From: Sodiomyces alkalinus F11
Taxonomy: Eukaryota; Ascomycota; Sordariomycetes; Glomerellales; Plectosphaerellaceae
NCBI RefSeq assembly: GCF_003711515.1
Contig: NW_021167086.1
Span: 1,511,149-1,575,148, forward strand
Length of the DNA: 64,000 nucleotides
Direction of reading: 5' to 3'
Shown here: piece after piece, positions 35,940 to 48,528 of the stretch
Layout: every line of letters starts with the position of its first letter
Position numbering within the stretch: the first letter of the stretch is position 1
The notes under the pieces: generated by a model
Database searches by the model: none
What the model was told of the DNA's origin: nothing
What the model saw: only the letters and a program-made list of their open reading frames with translations
Program-made: the position numbers and the translations under genes

Positions 35940-36960
35940 TAATTAGCGGATACTTAGGCAGGGATAATACTATTACCTTAGTCGCCCGCTAATTCTCCTA
36001 GCCCGGTATAAATCGAGATATTAAAAGATTTATACGGATTTACGATATATACCGAGCTAGCTATATATAAAGGGGTACAAAAAGAGAATTACTATATCTA
36101 CTCCCTATACTAGAGCGAATCTTCTACGATAGCGCGATAGACTTTATAATAGACGTATTACCTACCCGCGAGGGTATGTATAGATCCTTATAGGTAATTA
36201 CTGACCGACTCTCGAAATCGGTAACGCTTAAAGTAATAAATACTATAGATACCGAAGCCTATACTAAACGGTTTTTACTCTACTATTATAGGTTCTACGG
36301 AATACCGAAGTCTATTATTAACGATAAGGGGTCGAATTAGACTCGCCGCTTTTAGCGATACTTTTATAAACTCGCGGGTATTGAATAGCGACTAAGCACT
36401 ATATACTACCCACTATATACTACCCTTAAACGGACGGAGGTCCTAAACGTATTAACTAGAAAGTCTAAGCCTATATACGGGCGTATACCTATTACGCTTA
36501 AGCCGATTAGAATACGCTGCTACTAATAGCGTAGCTAGCTTTAAATAACCGGTAAACTCGATAATCTAAATAAGCCTATTTTTCCTATAACACGGGTACT
36601 ACGCGAACCGTCTCTAAGTTAATAAGACCACGCTAACCGACGCGCGCGAGGCTTCTATGTATAACTTACTAAATCGCTTTAAGGAAGCTACCTAGTTCGC
36701 CTAAGCCGTGATAGCCGCTATATAACTACGCTAAAAGGAGTCGGTAAACCGTTAACGTTACCCGGCTAAGAGGTTCGAAAAGGATAACCTTATATGGTTA
36801 GATATCGGTAATTACTCCTCGCTATAAGCCTCGAAAAAGCTTACCTGGCTTTACTATAAATATAAAGTTATAAAGGTTATTAACTCCTATATCGTAAAAC
36901 TAAATATCTGCTTATAGATCTATAACTATTTTTATATAAACCTTCTACGGCGAGCCGACT
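35940..36960 (+). pseudogene. Element B integrase, RIP-mutated
   Basis: Reads RIFYDSAIDFIIDVLPTREG (about 36110) and SKSVTLKVINTIDTEAYTKR (about 36215), then FYGIPKSIINDKGSN (about 36295): the first and second catalytic Asp regions. A C-terminal region with a KLTWLYYKYKVIKVINSYI-like stretch ends near 36900. I did not see a chromodomain. Confidence 0.78.
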
Positions 36961-37396
36961 ATAACCCTGTATTAGGGTAGGCGATAATAGACCCTTAGCT
37001 ACTATTAATCTGTGAAGGGCTAAATAGGGAGGAGGAATAGGTAGTAAAGGAAATCCTTTACGCCCGTACTCGAAAGCGAGGTCGTAGTAAGGTCTAAGAG
37101 GTATTAATATAATAGGAGGGCTATATAGACTTAATATAGGAACTACTTAAGAGCCTATAAGAGATATAAGTACTCGACGAATTCGAGAGGAAGCACGGCC
37201 CGGTATAATCGAATAACGGACCTTTATAATAGTACACGAAAAAGATATAGACGCGAAAAAAGGTTAACACGGCGGTGAGGAGGATAAGGACTAAAAGCCA
37301 GACTATATTAGGGTCGTACCCCCGCTCTACTTAATTTATAAGTAGTAAGGAATTAAGTGAAAAATAAAAAACGACTTAGGTAATCGAAGAAACCTA

Positions 37397-38640
37397 TTAC
37401 TCTATAACCTCCCTTTCCTCTAACTCCTCCTTTTACGAGGCTATACCGCCCTTGGCGGTACCGACCTATGACTCCTTTATCGGCTTAAAGTAAGCCGCTA
37501 AGGTGGCCGCGCCCTCCTCGCTATTAGCGATAAGGGGAGCGACGACCTCCGGGAGAGGGTGTACCGCGACGAAATACTTATAAAAACGTCGCTTATAGTA
37601 GGAGAGGCTATATACCTCCGCTCTAATAGAGGCTATATTATCGTTATAGCCCTTTAGCTTATATGATATATCCTTAAGCGTCTTATCTATACTGCGTATA
37701 GAGAAGGCGATATCGTTAAAGGCTTATACTATACCCACCTAGAACTCGGTAATAAAGGGCGGTAACGGGAGGCGGAGCGATAGCGGGAGGCGGCGCGGTA
37801 GCGGGAGACGGCGCGGTAGCGGGAGTAACGGTAATAGCGGGAGTGAAGACGATAAGCGGGGCGGGCGACTATAAGGGAATAGCGACGCTTTTACCTAACT
37901 TAGCCTGGCTAAGGGCGACTTAGAAGTGGCCGTAGGCGTCTTAAAATTAGCGGCGATTCTACACGGAAGAATTAGTATAAAGGCTACTAAGCGAAGGGCA
38001 GGCGTAAACTTATATCCTTATTATTAGAGTCCTTATTTATAGTATAGGCGGTGTCCTATAAGGCGTTAGCGGCGTTATAAGCGGTAAGGGGGAGCTATAT
38101 TACCCGTTAGTCGTAGTCACTATACGTATAACCGGTAGACTTACCTCCGAATACTTATAAGTACCGCACGAGTACTCGTAACACTTAGCGTTAGCCCTGG
38201 CCGCGCTAGGGCCCGACTAATAGTTATACTTAATACTATACTCTTATTTATATTACCGGGTAGCGTACTACGAATACAGGACGACGCGGCGCGGACTAGG
38301 AGGGTTTTTAGGGGCGCGGCGCTTCTTAATAGTGGGGGGGGGGAGTTTACTTATCGTTAGTTACAGCTAACCTCGTAACCCGTAGTAATACGGGCCGCGA
38401 ACTTATATTATTATCACTATTACCCTTATAAGGACGCTTATTAGGTAAGGCGAAGTCGGATATCTATTAACGGTTAGCTATAGCACTAAACTATAAGCGA
38501 GGGGAGCCCTAACTTATAGTAACGAGGATATAAGCGGCTTAGGAGATAAGCTATTACTTAGCGACGTTAGTTATACTACTACGGGACCTGCGAAGTATCT
38601 CGGGGCTACTTATAGTATAGAAAAATAAATTAAAAAACAA
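37397..38640 (-). pseudogene. Antisense ORF in the 3' region of element B
   Basis: Opposite to gag-pol, from about 38625 down to the TAA at 37399-37397. Recognisable pieces are ISSPEILRRSRSSITNVAK (about 38600), NKRPYKGNSDNNISSRPVLL (about 38410), KKRRAPKNPPSPRRVV (about 38300), a Pro/Thr/Ala-rich repeat (about 37740-37860) and NDIAFSIRSIDKTLKDIS (about 37700). Nearly all stops are RIP-type. Small indels in the C-run at 38334-38342 and in the Pro-rich part shift the frame relative to copy A. A GTAAGT...CTAAC...ATAG stretch at about 38145-38096 resembles an intron, but the unspliced frame stays open across it. Confidence 0.58.
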
Positions 38641-39026
38641 AATAACTACGTAAAAGGAAGCTATAGAGGGGGAAGAACATAGTAAAAAACGAGGAATAGT
38701 AGAAGGTTTATTTTACTACCTTCCTACGCTACTTAAGTGGAAGGAATAAGCCCCGGTTATATATTCGGTAGGCACGTCGTTTATAATAAGTATACACGGC
38801 GGCGAGGAGCGTATAATAATACCGATATATAAGAGCCCCGTTATACTATTTTAGCCTTAAAAGGATCTTAGCTGCTACGGATTACCTCCCTTCGAGGGAG
38901 CCTTTAATAGAATCGAATAAAGGAAGCTATTTTTAAATTACACGCGGGGAGGCTAAGGTAATATAAGGTTATAACTAGGCGACTATAACACGACCGCGAT
39001 CTCGCCTCCGGCGGGGGGGGGGGTAA

Positions 39027-39230
39027 TATTACGGGCTATAGCCCGCGGAATAGTCCCTAGTAGTGGCCGGGACTAAGAAGCACGGGCCTCCTAGTAAGAC
39101 CCATACGATCCTATATATACTTAGCCGCCTATATACCGCGCAGACTTTTACTTTCCTCCTTTCCTTCCTTAGTTCGAATAATCTATATTTTCAGCCTTAA
39201 TACGTGAATAACTTTTAATAAGCTGTTATA
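39027..39230 (+). repeat. 3' LTR of element B (204 bp)
   Basis: Direct repeat of 32166-32369, preceded by a G-run (39011-39023) that serves as polypurine tract. TSD GTGGT follows. Confidence 0.94.
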
Positions 39231-39235
39231 GTGGT

Positions 39236-39410
39236 AAAGGGTAGAGGTTAATTTCTTTAGCCTTAATAAGGCCTATAAGGGTATAAAACTTACTGCTCCG
39301 TTTTTCGATTTATATATATACTAGAATATTATTAGACTCCTATATAACGCTCAATCAGCACTTTAGATAATAGCGAACCTTAAGTTCTTCCTATAATAAT
39401 AATATAGCTT
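39236..39410 (+). pseudogene. Element J (copia), part 2: start of integrase core
   Basis: Continues the frame broken at 32165: VEVNFFSLNKAYKGIKLTAP, then FFDLY and NAQSALQIIANLKFFL (about 39245-39395). This is the first catalytic Asp region of a copia integrase. LINE L inserts after 39410; its TSD TAATATAGCTT is 39400-39410. The frame resumes at 60189. Confidence 0.82.
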
Positions 39411-39429
39411 TTTATTATTATTATTATTC

Positions 39430-41330
39430 TTACTCCGCTATTCTATCTAATCTATAGAAGCCTAGTTTAGACTATACGGTCCTTCTCGGGTAGTTATAGG
39501 GGGGAAAACCCGGGATCCCAGGGAAAACCTCTATACTCGTCCTTAGTTAGAGTGGTGCCACTACGGGGCCGATATAGCCCCGGTTTACCCCGTCTATATA
39601 TCTAGATCGCACCTTTAGGCTAATAGCCAACAGGAAGGGTAATAGGCTATAGTTTAGGTTAGCCTAGGTCGGTTATTAATAAGGGGGCGGGGGCCGAAAG
39701 GGTGCCACGGCGTCTCCGCCGTGTAGCGGCCACGGTATACTAATTTCGGCCTCCTTATATCCCCGGGGGCCGTGCTTATTATTCCTTCTATTTAATTAGT
39801 AAAGAAAAGGCGAGGCAGGCGTTCCTGCCTCCCTTAGGGGAGGGGGGGGGGGTACCTTCTATATCCGGCGGTAGGTAGGAAGGGTAGGGCTCCGCCTATA
39901 CCCGAAAAATAGTAGATAGATAATAGAAATTAAGGGCCTTTTCCTTCTCCTTTTTCCTTCCTATAACGCTATAGATTATGTTATAGGTATCCCTGCTTAT
40001 ATTCCCGCTTACGGTCTTAAAGGCCTGCTATCGCGGTATTGTGCTAACTAGTAGTATCTTCTAGTTTTTCTATTCTTAATTTATAATTTTCCCGATTAAT
40101 CTAGTATATAGTGGTTTATAGGTGACGTTATAGTGGCGTGGGGTTAACTAGGTAGTATAATAGTAGTAGTAATAATCATTATAATATTAACCGTAAATAA
40201 AGTTATAATATAAGTATCTCTATATTATACCGGCGCCGTGGTAATAGTATACTAATAGCCGTAGATACCTCCTTCTAATAATAATAATCGTTATAAGTAA
40301 GGTACTATTCGAGTTATACTGTATATATACCCTAGTAATACCGATATAGTATTATAGCGGCTAACCTATACTAGTTATCTCTGTTATAGTAAGCGCTTAG
40401 GCAGTTACCCCGATAATATTTCCGCTTATACTAATATTACTAGTACTAGCGCCGCGTGCTTTTAGTACGCTAATAGTTAACGTCCTTACAAGGATATAAG
40501 CCGTCCCTATACTGTAGTGGTGCTGCTAGTATATTAAGGTAATCTAACTAGTCGATAAGTCCCCCCCACTATAAAGAAGCAGTAATAACGTCTTATAGAC
40601 GTTTATAGTCTTTATCTATTAGTAAAGGCTACTAGTAGTAACGGTATTGCTACGGTTAGTAGCCTCCTTTTAATATCGTGGTAGCGCAGTACTAATAACC
40701 TATTAGGGTAAAGAACGCCTAAAAATAGCAGCTTTATCTTTTAGACGGGCCGTCTCCTAAGCGCTACCTTCTAGTTATAGCCGTAACGGCACCTTATCGG
40801 TAGAGGCGCTTCTATATAATATCCTCCGCTAAACTCGCCATATAGAGAGTATAGTGGGTATCCTAATAGATAACTATATATATAGTCCCTTTTCGGTGTT
40901 GCTACGGCGCCCCTGTAGTAGTAGTATAGCTAACCGGTTCTAGGACCTTAAGTACATTAAGAGTAGTATTAACGCCTCCGAGGGGGGTAAGGATACAACT
41001 AGTAAGGAGTAAAAGAAAAGAGGGGGGGGGGCTTCGGCCCGATAACGCTTTAATACCGCTAGGGTCCCGGCTAGTAAGGCCCTATTTTATACTAACTAAA
41101 CCGTTATATTACCTCTTCCCCGCTATAATACCGCCGCGTTCTCGTAGGCTTCTATAACTTTAAGGGCGAGGCGAAAGTCTTTAAGCCTCTTCCATTATAG
41201 AAACTACTTAGCTATCGCCCCGGCTTCTATATTATAATCCAGTATATTATATAGATCCCCTTTAATCGTAAGTAGTCTCCCCACGGCACCGAAAAGCTCC
41301 CTACACTCTTCCTCGGTTATATCCTAGTAC
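39430..41330 (-). other. 3' part of LINE L beyond the C-terminal zinc motif
   Basis: About 1.9 kb between the end of the recognisable ORF2 and the 3' tail. A minus-strand frame can be followed to about 40100 with RIP stops, but I recognise no domain. G-rich and C-rich tracts (39835-39855, 41025-41035) are present. Confidence 0.4.
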
Positions 41331-41335
41331 TAGAG

Positions 41336-43748
41336 TACTATATGCTCCGCTATTTCTGCCCCCCCGTTACGGTAGGGGCACCGTGTTATTAAGAATCCCG
41401 GTACCCTCGCTTTAGGTAGGAAGGCTTATAGGCCTAGCTTTTCTAATCTAATTTAAGTAAGTACGGCACTTTATAGCTTTAGGAGTCCTCTATATTTCCG
41501 GAGGGCGCGTTATAACGGGGGGCGGCTTAATACCGTTACGGCGTAGGTATAGGGCCTCTATGCCTCTGCCTAGGTTTAACCCTACTCCCTTATAAGGGCT
41601 TTCCTTAGGGCCGCGTTTCCGGTTTAAGTCGTTAAGGCGTTAATTTAGGCTATCCACGTAAGGGCTATATAAGTCCTATAATACCGATTCGATACCGCTG
41701 AGGCTCTCGCTACGGCGTATACTCCGGCTAATATCTTATTTTCGGTCCCCTCCTCTTATATCCGGCGGACCTTCTAGGCAGTTAGGCCTAAAAGGTATAG
41801 GTTAAGGGGGGGATAAAGGTCTTTTTTTTAAGGACTCTAACCGGCGTGGCTTTATAGGCTCCGGCTATTAATCGGAGGCACCGGTTTTATACCGTTATAA
41901 GTGCCACTACAGGGCTATACTAGGGGCCGGCCCTTATCTTATAGACGGTTAAGGCGTAAGAGGCGATTACTGGTCGTATTACTACGAAGTATAGTCTTTT
42001 TACATCTATAAAGCTATACCCCTATACTACCACGCTAAGTTTTAAGAGGGCGTATATTTAGGTAGCTAAACGGCTCTTTACCTTTTTAGTATATTATCGG
42101 AAATCGAGCTTCCTATTAAGCTAAACGCCTAAGAGCCTTATCGCCTCTATTACCGGTACCGAAGTAGCGCTGAGGGGGAGCGGGGTAAATAAGGGTTAGC
42201 GTGACTTCGTAAAAGAGATATAAATATACTTAGCTAGTTCGAATTATAGCCCGCTCGCTATCTCTTAGTTTAAGTATATCCGCTATATAGCGGTAAGGCA
42301 ATACCGTGTTTATACCTCTATCCTATTTAAGGCGATAATATTCGTATTATTAGTAAAACCTACTATTATTATTTTAAGGACCCTTTTTAGTTCCTCGTAA
42401 AAGGTAAAGATATAAAGGATGAAGAGGATACGGGAGATCGGGGAGCCTCATAGTATACCCCCGCGGAGGTACCGCAGGGGGGCCGGTTCGCTATTAAGTA
42501 GTAACTAAGCTATATAGTCTTAGAGGAAGCTACTAATTAGGGTAGTAAGCTACTAGGGGAAGCCTTTCTTTTCCAGTATTTCGAGGAGGTAAGAGTAGGG
42601 GATAGTATCGAATACTCCTTTAATATCTAGTTAGAGTATTAAAGCGGTACCTCTATAGGTCTAACTCGCTCTTATAGCCTTTATAACTCTTTATACTACT
42701 ATCTTTATACTTCGCCCTATCCGGTTACTTATCTATCCCTTTAGGAGGAGCTAATACTCCTTTATTACAGTAATAATCCGGTCGGCTAATATCCCCTTAA
42801 GGACCTTACCTATTATACTAAGGAGTAATATCGGTTATTAGCCTTTTACTATCTCGTAGTCGGCTAATAGCCGACCTTCCTTCTTAAGAATTACCACGGT
42901 AGCGTAGCGGCACCTCTTCGGGTAATAGCCCGCTTTAAGGCACGCTATAAAGATAGTACTTAGTCTTTAGTATAAAGGGGGTCTATATACTTTTAGGAGC
43001 CCTGCTAGGAGTTTATTAGGTCCTAGTACCACTTAGGGTTTAGTCTTCTTAAGGCGCCCCTATATATCCGTTACGGTAATATCGCGGCGGATATTCTACC
43101 CCGGGGGAAATTCCGCGCCTAAGGGCCTAGGGGCGGTAGGGAGGGGGGGGGTGAAGAACTTCCGGTTAAGGATTTCGGCCTTCTCTACGTATATAATTAC
43201 CAGGTTATCGCTATTATCTCGGTATAGTAATAGCACTAATAGGAGGTCCGGCGGTACTCCCCCTTTAGTTTATACTTATTTTTATAGCCGTTAAAGGAGG
43301 TTATCGTTCTTCCCGGTTAAGTAGAGTAGGTACTGCTAGTATAGCCGCTTCGCTACCGCTATAGCCTTATCTCGGCACCTCTTCGCTTCCTAGAACTTAT
43401 TCTATCGGTTCCGGGACTTCCTAGATATATATTTATAGTAGAGGCGCCTCGCTTCCTAGGTAAGGGCGGTAAGCTCCGCGTTCTACTAAGGGGCAAGTAG
43501 GCGCTTAGGGGTACCCCCGCGGCGGCGCGGTACGGCCTTATCGGCTAGGGTTATAAGGTCTTCTATTAGTTTATCTAGTACTAAGTCGATATCTCCTAGT
43601 ATTATAAGGGGACCAGTCTACTATAGTTATATAGCGGCGAGCTAAGGGACCTAGAAGGGGTTAAAGTCTTTCTAGACTTAGCGGGGCCTAACTTAGTCCC
43701 GTGGTAGTATTATCGCGGTAATTAGCGTAATATCCGTCTTTATAAGGA
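41336..43748 (-). pseudogene. LINE L ORF2: reverse transcriptase and C-terminal zinc motif
   Basis: Minus strand: GKVLEGILADRIITVIEEYQ (about 42790), TALTLQLDIKGVFDTVPYPYL (about 42620, first catalytic Asp), LRYLRGGILWGSPISRILFIL (about 42440-42500) and VGFTNNTNIIAL (about 42335-42370, RIP-mutated FADDTN). The C-terminus has CPYRNGGAEIAEHIVLQYQD (about 41340-41400), the Cys-His motif at the end of many fungal LINE ORF2 proteins. The frame joins the endonuclease half once element H is removed. Confidence 0.87.
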
Positions 43749-43753
43749 TTTAG

Positions 43754-44058
43754 TGATACGACCACGATAGGCAGGCACTATACGCGCGTAAGGACTACGC
43801 GGCACGGACCCTATACAAACGTATAGCCTAGAGCTATCCGCTTATTTAGGCCGGAGCTATACGTCCGAATAGATCCAGAAGATAGATAGTCCGGGCCCGC
43901 CGAGGATATATATCCTCGGCGCTATTCGCCCCTTAGTTTAGTAGAAGATATCTTTATTCTACCCTTATATACTAGAGTAAAGGTCACCCTTTTAAACCCT
44001 AGAAGCCCTAGGTCTAATAGTACTGGCTAGCCAGGGATTTACCTACATAGGGCTTATT
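43754..44058. repeat. Left terminal direct repeat of element H (305 bp)
   Basis: Aligns over its length with 48218-48523. Differences are mostly TG/TA and CA/TA, as expected from RIP after insertion. It contains the near-palindrome CCGAGGATATATATCCTCGG (43899-43918). Confidence 0.85.
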
Positions 44059-44111
44059 AAATAGTAGTAACTAAGCTTTTAGGTAAGGTTCGCGTACCGC
44101 CGCCCGGCGTA

Positions 44112-44345
44112 GACTATATATACTAAAACTAAACAGGCACGTAGTGCACTAGTAGTCGCTATCGCGAACTACGTATACTAAGACTAAATAGGTATATAGT
44201 TTATTAGCGAACGCTAGCGTGCTAAGCGTAGCCGCTCGGCGCGGACTATATAGGCTAAGACTAAACAGATATGCAGTAACTAGCGGTCGCTATCGCGAAC
44301 TATGTATACTAAGACTAAATAGACACGTAGTAACCGGCGGAACTA
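44112..44345. repeat. Minisatellite inside element H
   Basis: Four imperfect units centred on ACTACGTATACTAAGACTAA begin at about 44112, 44166, 44243 and 44298, spaced 54-77 bp. The intervening GCTATCGCGAAC is also repeated. Confidence 0.7.
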
Positions 44346-45849
44346 TATAACCCCTAGTGCGCTAGGCGAAGACGCCCCCCCCTTTAATAGGTCTAGGTAT
44401 GGAGTATTAGGAATCTACGGTCGCCGAATACGTAGGAATAGCGATTATACTAACCTATATACTAGCACTTACCGTGGATCGATCCTAAGCTCTAAACCCT
44501 TCGATAGCTATCCTCCCCTCCACCGTAGCACTATACTACTCGATAATCCCCCCCTTCTTTTCCCCTTTTCCCGCGGAGTATAAGGGGAGCTAATCTCCCC
44601 TTACCGTAAGCTTCCCTTCCTCCGCTCCTCGCGGAGAAAATATTTCCCTCTCCTTCTCGTAGCAGAGTAAACTACCCCGCTCGCTATTATTCGATTAGCT
44701 ATTAATATACCGGGAATACCTCAGGCTAGCGGTGTAGTAACCGTAAAAGGAAGAGCGCGGAACTAGTATATCCGCGTCCTAGAACGTTTCCCTAAAAGGG
44801 TATATCCCGGCCTCCGCCGTAAAAGAAATAGCTCAATCGCGAGCTATAGATTTTATTACCGAACTACCTAAGGCCCCCTCGGCTTATCCTCCCTACTAAA
44901 GGGAGGGCTTCCCTTAGTCTACTCGCTCCAACCGCCGACCCCCCGGTATATCTACGGGCTAAAGCACGCGTACCGCCGGATTAGGATTCATCCTTATTTT
45001 AAGCGCCTTAGCTTAGGAACCGGGTAATCCGCTATGCCTATTATTTCCGGTCACGACTCTAAATTCCTCTTAAACTTCCGGATAACGCTATAAAAGGCCG
45101 TGGTATTATACTCGGAATCTTTATAGCATAATATTCTTAGACGGCTAGACGGCCTATCGAGTAGAAGAACCGGCGACGTAATAGAATATTATAGCTTACT
45201 ATCTCCCTTTAGCGTATCTCCGTTATTTTATAATATATATTCCTTTCCTATTCTATTCTATTCAGTTCCCCTAAACGCTCGCTATTCCATTCTATTCTAT
45301 TCCCTATAACACTCGCTATTTATTTCCTATCGCCACCTAACAGTTCGCTTCTTTCCTTTCCTATTATAAATACTATCACCGCTAAAGGACGCCCGCGGGA
45401 TATAGGGCTTTTATCGCCTGGGGTAGATAGTTAGAGATATTAGTTCGTGGACTATGGGTAGGATACAGACGGCTACTATAGCGTTAATACCTATAAACAA
45501 AAACTATCGTATAATTAAAGTTTAACTATTACCGGCTAATAGTAAGACTTATATAACCGCCGTAAGATTAAGGTAATCCCGGATAAGCGAAATACCGGAA
45601 AAAGCTATAAAGGCGTAGGAATTAACCGAAGCCTATAAGGAGAGATAAAAAGACCTTAGTTAATCTAAGGATAACCTTAAAGAAAGCGGAGGTTCCGAGT
45701 ATACTATAGGTAGGAAATACTAAAAGAACCGATAAAGAATACTCGAGGTAAAAAACTTTTAAGCGTAGCTTTATCAGGTGTCGAATAAAGAACCCGAGTT
45801 ACCCGAGGTAACTACGCGCTATTTACGTATAGCGAATAGCCCCGAGCTC

Positions 45850-46860
45850 GGGTAAAGGAAAGTATAAAGGTTATTATCTAATCTCTAAATAGCAGGTATA
45901 TTACCGGTATTAAATGTAAATAGCGCCGTTCTACTAGATTAGCTAGACCGCCTATAAGGTTATAAAGATCTCTGCTATACTACTATAATACTACCTATCC
46001 TTCCTTTTTTCCTTTACTATTATAATATGGTCCGTTAAAGATAATTAGAATACACGCTCCTAGATTATCCTCTCCTCGTACTAGATAGTATCCCGTACCG
46101 TCTATTCCGCTCCTATAGGTCCCTAATCGCCTTTTCGTTATATTATATATATACCCTTCTTTATACTCCTTTACGCACCCGCTATCGGCTCCCGATTATA
46201 GCCCGCTAGTTTCTTATCGAATATCCCTTAGCTATAAATAGATTAGAAGACGTTATATTTAAGCAGAACTTCTCTAAGTACTTTAATAGGGGCAGGGCCG
46301 GCGAGGGCCTTCCCTTTAAGGGATACTTTAAAGCTATTACCCTATTTAGTAATAAAAGTTTACTTATTACTAAGCTTTCCTTATCGGGTATAGCCTTTTA
46401 AGCCTAGCGATAGAAGAATAAGGAAATCGTTATAGATTACCGTAATCGCGCTATAGTATTAGGCTATAACGACCCCCTTAATTGCGTACTCTATCGCACG
46501 GTATTCGCGCCCGCTTTTAAAACGAATAAAGTAATTAAAATAGATACGGCTAAAACTTTAGCCCTAATCTACCCCTAGCCGTAGTTTTTACTCGACTATA
46601 ATTATAACGTATAGAGCTAGACTAGACTAGAGTAAATATTTAAATAATATCTTATAAGTATACCGCGGTATAACGCCTTATAGGGGCTAGATAGACGTTT
46701 CCTCCCCGATCCGTTATCCGTATCAGCCTTAATAACCCGGCTATTTCGTAGAACTAACGCACCGCTAGCGCCCCTATTATTTGCCCAATATATTCGGGCG
46801 CGAGCCCTGTAAACATCGCTACTCCTACTATACTTAGCCCTATTCCTATAGTAAATAGAA
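45850..46860 (+). pseudogene. Unrecognised decayed frame in element H
   Basis: A plus-strand frame with RIP-type stops only: NINSAVLLD-like start, then LIEYPLAINRLEDVIFKQNF (about 46215), YFKAITLFSNKSLLITKLSL (about 46325) and IVLGYNDPLNCVLYRTVFAP (about 46455-46515). Its length (over 300 codons) and smooth amino-acid composition suggest former coding, but no family comes to mind. The 87-codon minus-strand frame at 47007-47270 lies in the next segment and may be a shadow. Confidence 0.4.
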
Positions 46861-48217
46861 TAGTCCCCGTACGTATACTATAGGAAATAAATAAGTTAGC
46901 CTACCTAGCCCTTAGCCTAGCGGGCGCTATAAAAGCCTACTACGAGGGTAAAGTGGATAAGGCTATATTTCTCGCACGTACTAGTGATTATAATAGCCTT
47001 ATTAAGCTATAGGCTATATCCGTGGCGTAGTTTCTCTAAACGCCCGCGCAGAAAATAACTCCTATTATCTAGCGCGTTATAGATATTCTCGCGTAGCTTT
47101 ATATAGGCGGTATAACCGCGCCTAACTAAACCGTAGCCTCTTAGAACGTCTCCACTACGCCCTCTACTAGTATAAAGCGTCCTTACTAGGGATATACCGG
47201 CTCGCCTCTCCCTAAGCGCCTTATAAGCCGCCCGTGCGAGGAAATAATTTAGATATAAGACTATAAGCACCTAGCTAAATAAGCATTTAATCCTAACGCC
47301 GTATACGTGTATAAGGAGGTCGGCTAAGACGGATAGCGCTTAACCACCTTCGCGTGGCGCGGGCAGGGAATAATACTACTAATCCCGGTCGTATCGTGGG
47401 TTACTAAGTTTATAGATAAGAAGATTATTCCTAACAAGACTTAGAACGCTATAGGCCTTTTATTCCTCCTTAGCGTCTAGCGAATAGACGATTACACCTA
47501 AATTACTAGACTTAACCTTAATAGTAGTATAGACCCCACTAAATAAACGCTAATAGCGGCGCGGTTTGCTAAGTATCTAACCCGCGTATAGGACCTTATT
47601 CTGCATACCACGGCCCTCGCGTAATACTATAATGCCCCGGGAACTAAGGCCCTTATCTTATCGTACGATATTAATAGAGCGGAGATAGACTAACACGCGG
47701 CTAAGCTACGAATATTAGATATCGAAGACACACTTAAGCTCGACGAGGAATACTAGGGCTTCCTAGATACGGACAAAGAAATCTCCTAGGTAGAGGAAGT
47801 CTAAGGCATAAGTTTTTTAGGGTATAGCGCGAATATATAGAGTTTATTTAGAATTAGTATATAAAGAGGAAAAGAATAGCGTATAAGTATACTATCGTAA
47901 AAAGATATATAGGTCATATTTAATAGTATAGTTTTATTTTCTCGTTTATATCTCCGTTCACTATTATACTCATAGTAGGACGCGTTAAGCGACGCGGTTA
48001 TTATTAGTTTATAGCTATATAGTAGTAAGAGAAGTTAATAGTTAGCGTAGTTAGCGCCTTATACACGTCCGGTCCCTATTTCCTTCTAACACGCTGCCTA
48101 TACTCGCACGCGGTCGTAAGTCACGACTATCCTATACGGTATACCTACGGCGTCATAGTTTATATACGCCGCCCTAGGACGCCCGCAGGACGCAGGGCTC
48201 TTCTCGCCCAGGGCATA

Positions 48218-48523
48218 TAATACGACCACGATAGGCAGGCACTATACGCGCGTAAAGATCACAGGGTATAGACCCCATACGAACGTATAGCCTAGAGCTA
48301 TCCGCTTGTTTAGGCCGGAGCTATACGTCTGTATAGATCCGGAAGGTAGATAGTCCGGGCCCGCTAAGAATATATATCCTCGGCGCTATTCGCCCCTTAG
48401 TTTAGTAGAAGATATCTTTATTCTACCCTTGTATACTAGAGTAAAGGTTACCCTTTTAAACCCTAAAAGCCCTAGGTCTAATAGTACTGGCTGGCCAGGG
48501 ATTTGTCTGGACAGGGCTTATTG
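48218..48523. repeat. Right terminal direct repeat of element H (306 bp)
   Basis: Partner of 43754-44058, followed by the TSD TTTAG. Just inside it (about 48172-48213) is a 40-bp stretch related to 45386-45425 (AGGACGCCCGC...AGGGCT), an internal direct repeat of unknown meaning. Confidence 0.85.
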
Positions 48524-48528
48524 TTTAG

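Larger units (their letters stand above)
32166..39230 (+). mobile_element. Element B: complete Ty3/gypsy LTR retrotransposon nested in J
   Basis: 7065 bp with two 204-bp LTRs (32166-32369 and 39027-39230) and a 5-bp TSD GTGGT (32161-32165 and 39231-39235). Order: gag, CCHC knuckle, protease, RT, RNase H, integrase, then a 1.7 kb 3' region carrying an antisense frame. All frames are broken by RIP. It is the reference copy for family A/B/C. Confidence 0.94.
43754..48523. mobile_element. Element H: LTR-like insertion in LINE L with no recognised pol
   Basis: Direct terminal repeats of about 305 bp (43754-44058 and 48218-48523) and a 5-bp TSD TTTAG (43749-43753 and 48524-48528). Removing it with one TSD rejoins the LINE frame: IGLDNYS(*)IA(*) before and ILIKTDITLITAIILPRD after. 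The termini read TGATACGACC...CTTATTG, so the right end is TG rather than CA. The 4.16 kb interior shows long RIP-broken frames (plus strand about 45850-46860 and 47380-47800) that match no RT, integrase, transposase or recombinase I can name. It could be a LARD-like non-autonomous LTR element or an undescribed family. Confidence 0.75.

Noticed and set aside
38096..38145. GTAAGT...CTAAC...ATAG looking like an intron in the antisense ORF of B
   Set aside because: The unspliced frame is open across it and continues in the frame conserved in copy A. Splicing would shift out of that frame.
47007..47270. 87-codon minus-strand frame in element H
   Set aside because: Intact but lies between long plus-strand decayed frames. 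With no homology or conserved copy I cannot support it as a gene.
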